From: Brugia malayi
Taxonomy: Eukaryota > Nematoda > Chromadorea > Rhabditida > Onchocercidae
Direction: 5' to 3'
DNA length: 64,000 bases
Assembly (NCBI RefSeq): GCF_000002995.4
Contig: NW_025062475.1
Coordinates: 5,184,528 to 5,248,527, forward strand
Both the position numbers and the translations under genes were made by a program. This document shows, piece by piece, positions 1 to 13,700 of the stretch. The notes under the pieces were generated by a model. That model was not told the origin of the DNA. It was given only the letters and a program-made list of their open reading frames with translations, and did not search any database. The stretch's first letter is position 1; each line of letters starts with the position of its first letter.

Positions 1-3000
1 CGAGAAAAAAAATTATAAATCAATAAATTACACTTCAGTTAATAATTTGACATTTTTATGCAATTGTGTAATTTTAAAAATAAATTATATGCTAATATTC
101 ACATTTTGAGCCTTTTTTTAAAATTTCATTATAGCATATTTAAATGATAAAATGCAAAATTGTTTGCAAAGAGGGCTGTTCATTTTAAAAAAATTCAAAA
201 TAGAGTTCAAAATATTGAAATATTCAAAATAGAAGTAAAAAGCAACAAATGATAGCGTAACTTTACATGGAACATGTAATCAATAAGCACAATTTAAGTT
301 AAAATTGGATCAGTCAAAAAAAAAAAAATTAATTTCTTTTGTTATGATAACATCCAGTGAATCAAAATTTTAATTTATTTTTTTATTTCTTTCCTAAGTC
401 TTTTTCCCTTTTTAATTTAAAATTATTGTATCATTTTAGAGGATTTCATTTGCTTTGTGTAATAATTTATAAAATTTTCATCATTTATATTTGATTTCAT
501 GAAAAATAACTGATATATCAATTATATGCAGGTGATAAGCAACAAAAAGTTTTAATCTTTTAGTAATCGAATTAATTTGGTTAGAATTAGTCACACTTTC
601 AAATAATAACTTCTTAATGATCATTTTCAAGTAGGCTGTTTAGAATAAATCTTATTCAAGTAGTTTACTTATCCCAGTGGTCAAATTTCATATTAATTTA
701 CTAATTTTTATACTAATTTACAATTTCATATTATTTCACCAAGTTAAATTGAAATTTCTAATATTAGTAAAAATTATTCTCGTTTGTTCCTTATACAATC
801 TGTTAATAAAATGGAATTGCAATTTATCATCTTGAAAAGAATTATTTCCGTTGATCAAATTTAACCTCCAAATAATTTGCTAAATATTTCCAAGGCAAAA
901 GAATGTTAAACGAATGAAGTAAATAATTCATTAAATAAACAAGAAAAAATTAAGACGAATCACTAAAATTGCTAATTAAATTTTTGTAAAATAAAATTTT
1001 TCCAGTTGTACTAATGAAAATTTTATTTCATCCCTTGAAAGGTTTTTCTTTTTTCCTAAAATGTTTTAATTCTTTCTTCGTCTCATTCTACTTAAATTTT
1101 AATTTCCTTTTTCATCTTAATTTAGACTGAATTATCCAGCAAAAGAGGATAGCATGTAATCGTTGTCATAAATGTCAAATTACTGATACAAATTGAAGTG
1201 GAAAGTTCTTTTTTTTTCTCGCATGCATTAATAAAATGCCAATTAACAGCGATAGTTAATTGCTTTTTCTGCTTCATTCTTCCATTTTTCTTCTTTTAAA
1301 ATTTTTCATTCTTTTATTATTGCGAACAAAAATTTTTACTAATAAGTTTATTTTCATATTAATTTTATTGTTTTTTTTTTTTTTTTGAGTAAACAGTGCT
1401 AAATTATGTAAATATAATTTTTTTTGCAATTCTTAGTTGTTTTTTTTTTATAGAATTGCTTTAAAAATTTTCGAAATAACTTTTTATAACCATTTAATAA
1501 TCATATCTATCATCCTTTTCTTTTTTTAAAAGTTTTATGTAATTATTAATTTTAAATAAAATTTTCTTTCCAAAATTTTCTCATTTTTTACAGTTTGAAT
1601 ATTATTATTGTAGACAACAGATTGAATTTTTTTGAAATAGTTTTGAATTTATTTGTTTTGAAAATCACATAATATCTGTCATTCTTTTTCTTTTATTTTT
1701 TCAAAATTTAATAACATTTAAATTTTCAAAAAACTTTTTCTTTCTAAAGTTATTTATATTTTGAATACGTTATTAGTTATTATTATTATTTGGAACTCTC
1801 ATAATTTTTTGAATTTACGGTAATTATAGCGGATTGCGTTATTTACTTGTTGCGTTGTTAACAAGTAAAATGATAAAATATTATCAGAAAAATTTTTATA
1901 TAATCGACAAATACAGCATTGCAGGTTTTGATATCGTATAATATATTCCAAAATATTCTTTTTTCTCCTCGTTTTTTTTTTTTTTTTTTTTGCATAAAAT
2001 CATTTTATTTTATTAAACTAATAGTTGTTATCAATAAAACTATTTTAGATTGTTTTATGATTGTTAATTATTATCAGTGTTATTGATATGCCAATTGTAG
2101 CTGATTCTTTCTGATCAAGTTATTTCTTATCATAGTACTTAAAGACCTGAATATAATTAATTAATTAATTAATTAATTTTCCACTCGGATTTTATGGTCA
2201 TCTCTTTCGAAATGAAAAAATAAAAAGATATTCATATCTTTGCTTTATATCAAAAAATTCGCAAATTTGATAAATTTAATATTTTACAATCATTTTTGCT
2301 GATGCATGCAAGATAATGTGAAGTGATTTAAAAAAATAATTGAGCGATTGAATGAAGTGGAAGACGAGAGTATTATGTGATTTTAAAGAAGAAAACTTGT
2401 CCCATTCTTGATCAAAATTTAAAAACAAGTTTTTAAATTTTGATCATAATTTCCTGTACGTCAGTATACACACACATACATAGGACAAGAAATTTTTTTC
2501 TCTTAATTAAAATTTATACAAATTATACTCAAATGATTTTATTCAAAAAAAAATTTTATTAATTGGCTGTTGGTTAAACTTTCAGCCAGTGACTGACTTT
2601 GTTTTTGTTTTTTAATGAAATTCAAAAATTATATACTGAAATAATTTGAATTTTGTCATTTTTTTTGCTTCATTCTTCCTTTCAATTCTTACATTCATTA
2701 ATGATGAAAGTATTTAATATATTAATTTATAAAGAAATTAAAAGTTTTAAAATTTCTTTCTAAAAAAATATAAAAAATTTATTAACAAAGAAATTGAAGA
2801 AACTTTCTTAATTTTCACAATACTGGAAAAAATAATTTATTGAGACAATTTTGAATTGAAACATTAGCATCTTCTGATAGCTAATAATTTTGCTAAGATT
2901 AATTTAGAATTAAAATTCAGATTTGAATAGAACATGAGCAATATGATATCAAATATTTGCTTATTCACAAAGCAAAAATTATAGCTGGTAGTATTTGTCA

Positions 3001-6000
3001 AAATAAATTTATGTTTTCCAAAATTATGAATAAAATTTATGGTTTACTAAGAAATTATCACTAAGCAAACGTGCTTATCAATTTATTCATCATTTTTATG
3101 ACAATAATTGTATTACTTAATGTGATTACAAATTCTCAGAGAGCATAGCTCAGTCCTTCATTACTATATTAACAAATTAACTCCGTAAGAACTTCTTAAA
3201 TAATTTAAAAGCATAGCGAATTGAATTTGAAAAACAAATATTCCTTCTATCAGAGATTGAGATACATCGAAGCAACTGTCGTTATCATCCAGTAATTTCA
3301 AGAGAATACATTCAGTCGATTGATCATTGATCAATTCATTATAATAATGCAAATTATAACTTATCAAAAGACAAAATGATAAAGTTGCAGTTTATATTTT
3401 AAAAAAAAACGTACAAAAAACGCTTCAAAACTTTAATTTTCACTTAAATTTTTAAGGATTTCACTGCTGCAGTACTGATCATAAATTTTTATCATTTACG
3501 CCTGAACAATCTTTTTTATTTTTCTTTTTTCGAAAATAGTCTCTTAAATTGCCATTTAAATTGTTTTCGTTTTTTTTTTTTTTTAAAACACATTACGTCT
3601 TCAACAGAGAATGAAAAATGATGAGTGTATGAGAAGCGGCAAAGAAGAGAAAAACTTGAATTATTATTTTCAAATTTAAATTTTGATCTCAATTTAATGC
3701 GAAAAAGTTCTTTATAATTATATTTATGCTATTAATTAGTCATTCTATTTCATTTATTCATTAGCACCTTTTTTTTTTTTTGCTTCTTAATTCGCTTTTT
3801 ATAAAACTTTTCAATCAATTCAAAACTAATTGATAATATTTTTGATAAATAAAATGTAAAATTTCACAAATTTCTTATAAAAATTTAAAAATTATTGTAA
3901 GCGATAAGTTGAAAGATAATTTGTTATGCAAGAATTGTGAATACGTACAATGATATATTATTATCACTTTTGTAAGTTAAATTTCTGCATTCAATTTCAT
4001 GGAAATGTTCATGGAAATTGTCCATTAAGAAGTATGTATGATAATTTTTTGCTTTAAAATTGACAGCTTTAAATGGGCTTCAAATAAAACTTAAAATAAA
4101 ATTGATAATTTTCTACTGGATAATTTTAATCCTAATTCTTATATCAAAATTTTTGTATTTTTTTAAATATGTTATTGAAATGTAATGAATAATAATTAAA
4201 TTTTTTTTAGTACTATAAATTAATTTTAGTATTTGTACCCTATTATTAATAATTTATTATTTGCTATCAATGATATAGCATAATGTTGGAGATTGAGCAA
4301 AATTGTTTATTATTTTCGTTTCTTTTAAATAAATTAAAAGATTTATTATAATTTTTTTTTGTTTCTTAGAATGGCAATATTTTTTTCAACAGTTTGTTAT
4401 TGTTTGTTTATTAAATTCAAAAAAAAAAAAATAAATATTTCATTAATCTTTTTTTTTGAAAACATCTGAAAACAATTATGATTCTTTTCTTTGATAATTT
4501 GGTTAAATCTATCAGAGGAAGTTGAAATAACTATCAAAATTTCAATTAGATTTTTGTTTTTGATTTCAATAACTTCAAAACATTTTCATTCCTCTATCGA
4601 TGAAATTTAATTGTTGATTAAGAACATTATTTTTATTAATTTAAAATAAAATCATTCATTGCATTGCAACTTTACTTCGTACTTTACTAAATTGAATTAT
4701 GATTTTATCATTTCATTACATTTGCAAATATAAAGTTTGCTTTTTATTTTATAAATATTTGCTGAATAGTAGAAAGGAAGAGGAAAGGAAAGTATAAATT
4801 TAATGAATGATTTTAAAAATTGAAAATTTAAATGATCTAATCCTTGACCTTTATTTTGATCAGCTTTTCTTCGCAAATTCTGCCTGATTTTTTCTTCCAT
4901 CATTTATTATTCAATTCAAATGTAAAACAAAGATGTACAGTGTTATTTACTGCTTTTTCATTTTTTTTAGAATTTGAAACTTTAATTAGATGAACGATTT
5001 TAGTTATCGTTTTGATCTCATTCATAGAGCAATATTTCATGCTTCTCTGATTTAACTTTCAATAAGTGGAATTTATTATTTTCCAAAATATTTTAAATTT
5101 GACTTCTTCCTTTTTTCATTGATAATTTGTAAACCATATTTATTAACTACTGAATCAAATCCTTAAGTAATCGCATTCGAATAATGTAATATAAATTTAT
5201 TAAAATTTAAAATTACAGTATGAAAAAAATATATTGATATCATCCAACATAAAAATTATAATTTCCACTCAATTTCATCACCAATAATTTTGAAAATAAT
5301 TTTCTATCAGTTTTTAATTTCATTTTTTGCAATGGTTTAGAGATAAAATTGTATTATTATTACTACTGTCATTATTATTATTAGTATTTTTTTGTAGTGA
5401 AAAAAGGAAAAGATATGAAGTTTACTGAATATTTTATTTACTGATATTTAATTACAACATATTATGTATTATTATAAACCGGTTTTTCGATTCTATCATC
5501 AGTACCAAATTAGTTTTATTTATTTCCATCCATCAAAAGAGTTTCATCGATGCAAAGAATAAATGAGTGAGAAATCCATTCTCTTTTTTAAATCAGTCTT
5601 TCAGTTTTTTTCCAAGCAATTTAATCTCTTTGAACATCAATTAGAAATAAAATAGCGGCAAAAAATAAATAATTTTGAATGAAGAAAATTTCAATAATAT
5701 CGTATGCATTAAGTTTTTGAAAAAATGAATTGCCAAATTAATTATAAATTATTCTGCTAAATAGGAAAGAAATTAAATACATTTTGAAAAGAATGACTAG
5801 CAGTCTAATTATAAGATCAATTTATGATATCTTTTTTCTATCAAATGAAGGGAAGGAATTTAAGTGCCAATAAGCAATAATAAATTTTTCTTGCAGGAAA
5901 TTTAGCTTTGACAATTTCGTGAATTTAAAAATTTTCATATTACTTCCAAAATGCTAGCAAAAATGAAGCGATTTATTGTGATGCATTATCATATATTTTC

Positions 6001-6992
6001 ATTTCAAATATTTGATTTTCTCGAAAAAAAAAAAAAATTGAATAAAAAATGAGAAAAAAGTAAAAAAAAAAAAAAAAAATTTGTATTTGAAATTTTGAAG
6101 AAGCAAGAAGAAGGTGAAATGGCAATAATTAGAAGTAAATAAATTAAAGGGAAGAAAAGAAAAAAGAAAATTATGTCAATTGTCAAAAAATTTTTCTTGC
6201 AAAAATGAATGTATTTTTGTAAAATAAAAAAATAAAAGAAAAATATTATTTTTGAAAGTAATAATCAGTTTTTTTAAAAAAAATATACATGTATAATAAA
6301 ATTTATTTAAGCATATGAAAGTTGAAGATGAAATTCATATACATACGCATATAATAAAATTGAGTTATTCAAAATTGTTTTCTTAATATATATTCATTGA
6401 CTGTATTATTTAATTAGACCTAAAATAAAATAAACTAATTAAAAAAAGTTTCTTCTTAATTTTTATTATATTTTTTGGTTAAATTAAAAAATTTTGTACT
6501 AATTATTGTATTAACGGAATAACAGGACAGTAATATAGCATCATTTGTCATTTGTCATTTATTATTTTATTATATTGAAAATTATACTATATTAATTTCA
6601 TTATGTTAATTATTATATCAAACATTTATATTAAAATATTGGTATTTTTTAATCAAATTAAAAACATTTCTGTTAATTTTCCAAACCAAACTTTTTTATA
6701 TCTGAAACACAAAATGAACGTTTGTTTAGGTGAAAAATTTGTCGTTTCAAAGTTTTTGTAAATTTGTTTTTTAAAATAGTTTTTGCTTAATTAGAACTAA
6801 AATAACTAACTAAAAAATTTTTTGAACTTTTATTATTTCTTCTAATAAAATTAAAGATTATTCATACATTTGCATCAAATTATTTGATTTGTTAAAATCA
6901 AAATGAATGTGACATACTTTTAAATAAAATCTTAATGAATTTTTTTTCTTCAAAATTTTTCTGAATAATTTAATTTTGTTTTGTCACTTCAG
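1..6992. other. AT-rich noncoding stretch upstream of the smoothelin-like exons
   Basis: No exon with convincing splice signals and codon-like composition was found on either strand. The stretch is dominated by A and T homopolymers and short TA-rich words. Because the first recognised exon of the smoothelin-like gene (from 6993) begins at an acceptor in phase 0 and lacks a start codon, at least part of this stretch is probably a long 5' intron of that gene. Small open frames on the minus strand here (for example 3164-3367 and 4697-4903) show no domain and no splice context, so they were not called. Confidence 0.6.
2154..2178. repeat. TTAA microsatellite
   Basis: About six uninterrupted copies of AATT/TTAA. 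A shorter copy of the same motif occurs near 21017-21036. It has no evident function. Confidence 0.9.
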
Positions 6993-7664
6993 GATACCGG
7001 TATACGGCGACCAATAGTACGTGAACAAAGTATTAATCGACCGGAATCAGTTATTCAACTTGCACGAAAATTTGCTGAAGCAAGCGCTGCACAAGTAAGT
7101 CATTTTTTTCTTTTTTCTTTTTTTTTTTTTTTTGTAAATTTTTGTGTTGGATGAAATTTTGTAGTTAATTGGTAAATTGGAACAAAAACAGGAAAAGAGA
7201 AATAAAAAATAATTTCATTGCTATTAAAAAAAACAGTTTGTGTAATTTTTTCCTACCATTCAAAACTTTCTTTTGAAAAATAAAAAAAAAAGTAAATTCA
7301 AATTACATTTTTTTTTTTCATTTACACATATTTTTAATTATTTAGTTTTGTAATGAAACAGAAATGAGTTTTTTTTTTTCTTTTTTTAGTATTTCATAAA
7401 ATGCTTATTTTTATTTTTTGAATCAAATTTTAAAATTCATTTTGATTGCTCTGAAGAAGAAAGAGAGAGGAGAGAAGGGAATAGAGGGAAAGAGAAAGGA
7501 AGACAGAGAGTATTTAAATCTGAAATGAACATATCTATGATATTCCTTCATTGCGAAAAAATATAAAAGTGATAAAATTTGAATTGAACTTAAATTTTTT
7601 TTTTTCCTTTAAATAAACAGAAATTTTTAAAATACAAACTATACCTATCAACAGTATGAGTCTT

Positions 7665-7703
<39 letters not shown>

Positions 7704-10700
7704 TTATACAAATGCAAAGCGGGAGAAAGGGAAAGAAGAAGAAATAGAGAAAGAAAGAAAGAACGACATTCTATTCAGATATTCTGAAATTAAACATTTC
7801 TCGAAAGAATAAAAGATGAGAAATAATTATTCCATATTTTGTATTTTTTTCTTCACTCCGTCAATTAAGCAATAATAATTCATTTGAAATTTCTGTTATT
7901 TTATTGAAAAAAGTTGGAAATTTCTAAATTTATTTTTATTTAATAAAAATAAATTATCGAAATTTTTATTCATTATGTTAACGAAGTTTTCTTTATTCGA
8001 TAACACTAACATAAAGCATTGCTCAGGCAACATTTCATATATTTTTTTGATAGTCTTTCCGTTTTTTTTTTTTTTTTTTTTTTGTTGTTTTCTTTTTCTT
8101 TGTTTTCTTCTTTACTCATTTTGATAAATAAATGAATTATTGTTTAGTGATAAGATACTAAACTATTTCATGATTGCGGGTAAATTAATTGATGGCTGAA
8201 ATTGAGAAATGCCCTTCACCTCAAATTTTGTTAGACAAAAAAGCAGAAAAGAGAGAAAGAAAAAAATTTTAATGTTATTTTAGTGCTCTGAAATTTTAAG
8301 CTTTAGCACTTTTATGTTTTATTACAAAAAAATTTTTACCTATTTTTTAAAATACCACATTTTTCTTCCAGCATTACTCTATAATTAGTTAAAAAATTTG
8401 TAATTTATCATTTTGGGAAATTACCGTTAAATCACTGAAGAATATGATTTCTCCAAATAACATAGTTCCTCGAGATAATATGCTTTCCTTTTTAATTTAT
8501 AAATTCCAATAATGATTTATTAGAAATAACATAATAAATTAGAATTTCTTATAACACTTTCAGGCATTAATATTAATAAAATATAATTTCGACTTTTTTC
8601 TTTTATGCTAAAATTTCGATAGTAAAATTTAATGATTTGATAATTTATTTTAATTTATTCGAGAGAAAAAAAAACATTCTCATGAAAACTCTTAAGTTTT
8701 TTAAATTTGTAGAATTTTTTTTAATATAATGTACGATCTATCATTGCTAGCTAAATATTTTTGACTAAGGAAAAGGGAAGAATATGAAGATTGAACCCTA
8801 ACTTTTAATAAGTCATTTAACTAATTTTTTTCTACAGTGATTGCATTATTATCATATCAGTGAGGGAAAATTTTCCGATAAATTCATTAACATAATTAAA
8901 TTATCTGATGATTGCATGTTATTTGAGTAATTAAAGTGAATTTTCAATTCATTTCCATTTCTTTTTTTTGAGAAACAGAAAAGACGCATGTATATACAGG
9001 TATAAAAGCATTTGACCTAATCAAATCTTGAAATTATCAATGAATTTTTTTTCTTTTTTTGAAAGGACTACTTTCGAAAATTTTTAGTCAAGCTTTTTTT
9101 CATAAATTAAAAAAAGAATTTCGAAACATGTTTCTTCTTAATATATTTTTAAGTAACAATTAAACAAAAGCAAATTTCTTTCTCTTTGAATTACTTCTAA
9201 TATTTTACATATCCATATTTTTTCATCATTATTGCATTAAATGATATCAAATGGATTAAAAATCAATTTTAATAAATGGATAACAGGCAATTATTGAAGA
9301 AGAAAAAGTCTCCAAAAAACTTAGTCATTAATTTTAATCAAAAATTTAGCAAAAACAAATTTCATTCTTTCGATTTTTTAGGATAAACGAATTTACATAT
9401 CAAATCAAAAATTACTAGCAAGTGGACAAAATCTGCTGCCAACAACAACAACCACGGATTCATCGCTGGTAACCAATAATTCAACTCAAAAAGGTAATAT
9501 AAAATTTGTTTGAAACTTTTTAAAATTAAAAACTGAATGATAAAACAATCATTTACAAACTAATGCAATAATAGTGAGTTTTCAATAAATAATAATTGAA
9601 CAATTTTCGATTTTTCATTCAAGAAAAAAAATGATTTAATGAATTGAATTTACTTCATTTGCAGTTCATTGCAGCTTCCAATCGATGCACTTTTTTTTCC
9701 TCTTTTTTAGGTTATCAAAATTTTGAGGAATTACTTTCAACTTACCTATTTTTTTCTCCAATTTTCGCAGTAAACTTTCAACCCAATTATAGCAGCAACA
9801 ATCATCAGTTATAACTCATCGAAACCATTTCTAACGTTTCATAAAATTTTTAAATCTTTTTTTTTTTTCAGTTGAAATATTTTGTTGTAAAATTTTCGAA
9901 AACGTATAAGAATAAAAAAATTGTAAGTAACGGAGTGAAAGAATTATTATTTAATAAATGATTGATTCACTTTTTTGTGCAGGTGCAATTTAAAAATTTT
10001 GATACAGTAAAGCTAATTTTTATTAGCTAAATTTAGATTTTATTCAAATGAAGAGCAAGGATTATAAAAAATATTATCCATTATTATAAAAATATTATAA
10101 AAAAAAAAAAAAAAAAACTTAGCAGGAATCAATTTGAACTCTAGGAAATTCAAGATATTCATGTTTAATCACTATTACAGTTTAATTAGCTTAATTAAGA
10201 TTAGTTTTTATTTGGACTACTTTAGGAATGATAATAGTTTTCTATGTTTAACTCATTACTTGCCTTAAGTAAGATTATTTTTTTTTTTTTTAAATTGAGA
10301 TAATTAAATGACTAATCTCAAATAAAATCACTGGCCTAATTAATTAATCAGACAACAATTTCTATTCTATAATATAATTTAAAATTCAAATTGGATTATT
10401 TGCCAAACTTATTTATAACATCCTCTTGGTAATACGATGAAAATATGAAATGCATGATGAAAAAAAATAGCAAAATTATTTGAACTATAAAATGTCATCT
10501 AAACTGTGTCAACTTTTTTTTTTCAGAAATCAGTTCTCATCATCACAATCATTCTCATTTGCTCGATACCTTTAACAAGAAACCAGGTGGAATTGCTTGT
10601 CTATGTAAGTTTAACTAATATTCACATTTTAGTATAATTTATGAAATTCTTTTTATACATTTTATCAGTTCTTATCAATCAAAACATTTTTATTATTTGA

Positions 10701-13700
10701 AAATAATATATCAATTTATTTTTTAACTCTTTTAATATTTCATATCAATATAAATTCATATCTATATTCAAATATTGAATAAATATTACGAAGAAATAGA
10801 AAAGAAGTGATATTTAATAATTACTATATTAATTTTCTATTAACATTTTCATTAAATTTAAAAACAATTTCAAGTAAAGAGAGAGTGTTTTTTCTTCTTT
10901 TACTTTTCTTTACTTTCATTGCAAGCAATTGAAATGTTATTGAATTATTCATTCTATTGATTACATCATCATAATTACACAAAGTCATAAGTTTAAAGTA
11001 AACAAAGTGAATTTGCTTTATTGAATGCTTAGATAAACAATATATCTAAGATAATTTTATTCAAATTATTTGAAATAAGCTTAAATATTGAAGATATCAT
11101 TCCAGTTTAAAATAAGCTTAAATATCTGCTACGATTTTATCAGATTACTTTAAGATTATTATTTAATTAAAAAAAATAAACCTAAATAGCTACGATAATT
11201 GTACAATAGTACTTTAAAATAGTTTTAAATATATGTGAAATTATTTTATCAAATAAGTTTGAATAAACTGAAATATCTGAGACAAATGTATTGTGTTAGT
11301 TTAAAATGGTTATTATTAAACTGATTTGAAATCAACCTACAAAAATTGATATTAAATATAATGAACAAAGATCAAAGCATACTTTGACTTCAAATCGCCT
11401 AATCCACTCTTTTCCTTTGTTTTTTATTTTTTTGAAAATAATATTATGGCAGTTAATTAATTACAAATTATAAATATTATGGAGTCAACAAAAAACTGTG
11501 CAATATTTTTGTAAAAAAGCTTAAAGATCAAAAAAAAATTTTCTTTAGTGGCTGGAAATGCTTAAGTGTTCCTGAAGTAAAAATTTTAAAACAAACTAGT
11601 TTTAAAACTTTATTTGTCATCCTATCCAACCATCTATCACTTACAGTTTGTTACATATCTTTCTTCCGTTTCCTTTTCCTTTTTCCTTTTGCTTTTTTTT
11701 TTTCTTTTATAACCAACCAAAAATTAAAATTTCAATAACTTTTTCTTAAGAGAATAAAATTAATTTACATATCTTAAATTTCAAATTGTAAATGTAAACG
11801 TTTAAATTATTATCATTAAAAAATAATAATAATAAAAAAGGAAAAAAAGAAGAAAGAAGGTTGACACTTTTTTTTTTGATTATGTAATATATTTAGTTCA
11901 TTTGAAGCTTCCGATCATGAATATGTCCTTTTTTTGATGCTATAACGATGAATGTGACATTGTATCGATTTAAGTTTCATGATAAAAATCATTGATATCA
12001 CAAAATTCAATTGTCCCGATTTTCTTGCATCTCCGCTTTTTTTTTAAAAAAAAATTTCTTTAATTTCTTCTTTCTTTTATTTTCTTTTCTTCATCTTTTT
12101 TTTTTTTTTTTTGCTTTTATTTTAGATGATTCAATCATGTGATTTTCGAAAAAAAAAAAAATTATCAAAAAAAGAAAAACAAAACAAAAACGAAGCAATA
12201 AAAAAAGTGGAGTGTGCAATTTTTTGATTTATAAAAAAAATATTTAGTTTATTTTTTTCAAAAGGAAAAAATCGGAAAATAAAATTTGAAATTAGGGAAA
12301 ATGATTTAATCAATTAAGATTTATTTTTTCTAATATTTCTATTTATGATTACAAATTTTGAATCATTTTCGTCTTCATTTTTTACTTATCTGCTGGAAAT
12401 AAACATTACTAATTATTAATTAATTCAGTCTGAATTTTTAAATGCTGACAATTTAAGATTAAAATTTGGTCAATCATTAAAATTTAATTAAGTTGTCAGA
12501 TATTACATAAACAAGATTTCGTTTTTTGATATTTCTTTTGCTATTATTTTTCTTGCAAATAATAAAACAAAGCTAATATTAATTCTATTTTTAAGTAATG
12601 TTGAAATCATTCATCTATAATTGTTTAAATTTTTGAGCAATGTTTAATGAATGTTTTATTACTAATTTCATTTACTGTATAATAATTAATTGTTTAATTT
12701 GATTTTCCAAATATACTGATAGTATTAATGCAGTTAATCTTTATAAATTTTTTCGAAAATTTGCTTAGTACTCCCAAGGTTGCATTCTTATTATTATTAA
12801 TAATTCAGCTTATTAATATTAAATTACTTTTTAAACGCAAACAAATATTTTTCAAGTTTTTTCCTTGTTAAATTTTTAATTTGAATGTTAAATTTGCTTT
12901 GAATTTAAATTATCACATATTTTACTTCTTCAGTTGTGATATATGTTATTTTGAAGTCCCTTGCACAATTGTCATTAATAATAAAGAGCAATTAATTCAT
13001 TAATTGATCCAAATATATGAAGGCACATTTTATTATTATCATCATTATTATTGTTAATTATTATTATTATCATCATTATTATTACCATCATTGTTATCAA
13101 TTATTATTATTATCATTATTATTAATTATTATTACTACCATTGTTACTACTGCTATTGTTCTTATTATTATTATTATTATATTAGTAATTATTATTGTTA
13201 TTACTATTATCAATTATTATTAGTATTCTTATTGCTATTATTATTGTTATTCTTATTGTAATCGATTGAGTTTTAGTCTGACATTTGATCTTTCATTTAT
13301 TCTGCATTCTAACATTCCTTCTTCTCTCTGCTATTTTCATTATCACATCCTCTAACTTAAACTTATCACTTATCTTTATTCGCAAACATTATTGAACAGC
13401 TGTTCATTTTATCGCTTAGCTTTAGTTTACATCATCAAGCATCATCTGTGGTTTTGCCCCATTTCTTGCAGCGGTCACTAATCAGTGAGCTTTTATCAGT
13501 ACATTTATTCATATATCACCCTTCAAAAATATGAAACTTTAATTTGAATTTGAAACTTTAAAAAAATTAAAAAAATGCGATCAAAATTAAGTCATTAATG
13601 ATTGGAAACTATTTTTGGATAAGTTTTCAGGTCAAATTATCATAATTTGACATATTCAGTATTAAATTATTTTAATTAAAATTTGACACCAATTTTTATT

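Noticed and set aside
3135..3160. tRNA-like AGCATAGCTCAGT word
   Set aside because: No matching acceptor stem, anticodon arm or T-loop sequence could be found around it.
13017..13223. 68-residue Ile/Tyr-rich frame
   Set aside because: It translates a degenerate ATT repeat; same reasoning for 15679-15930 and 51553-51765.
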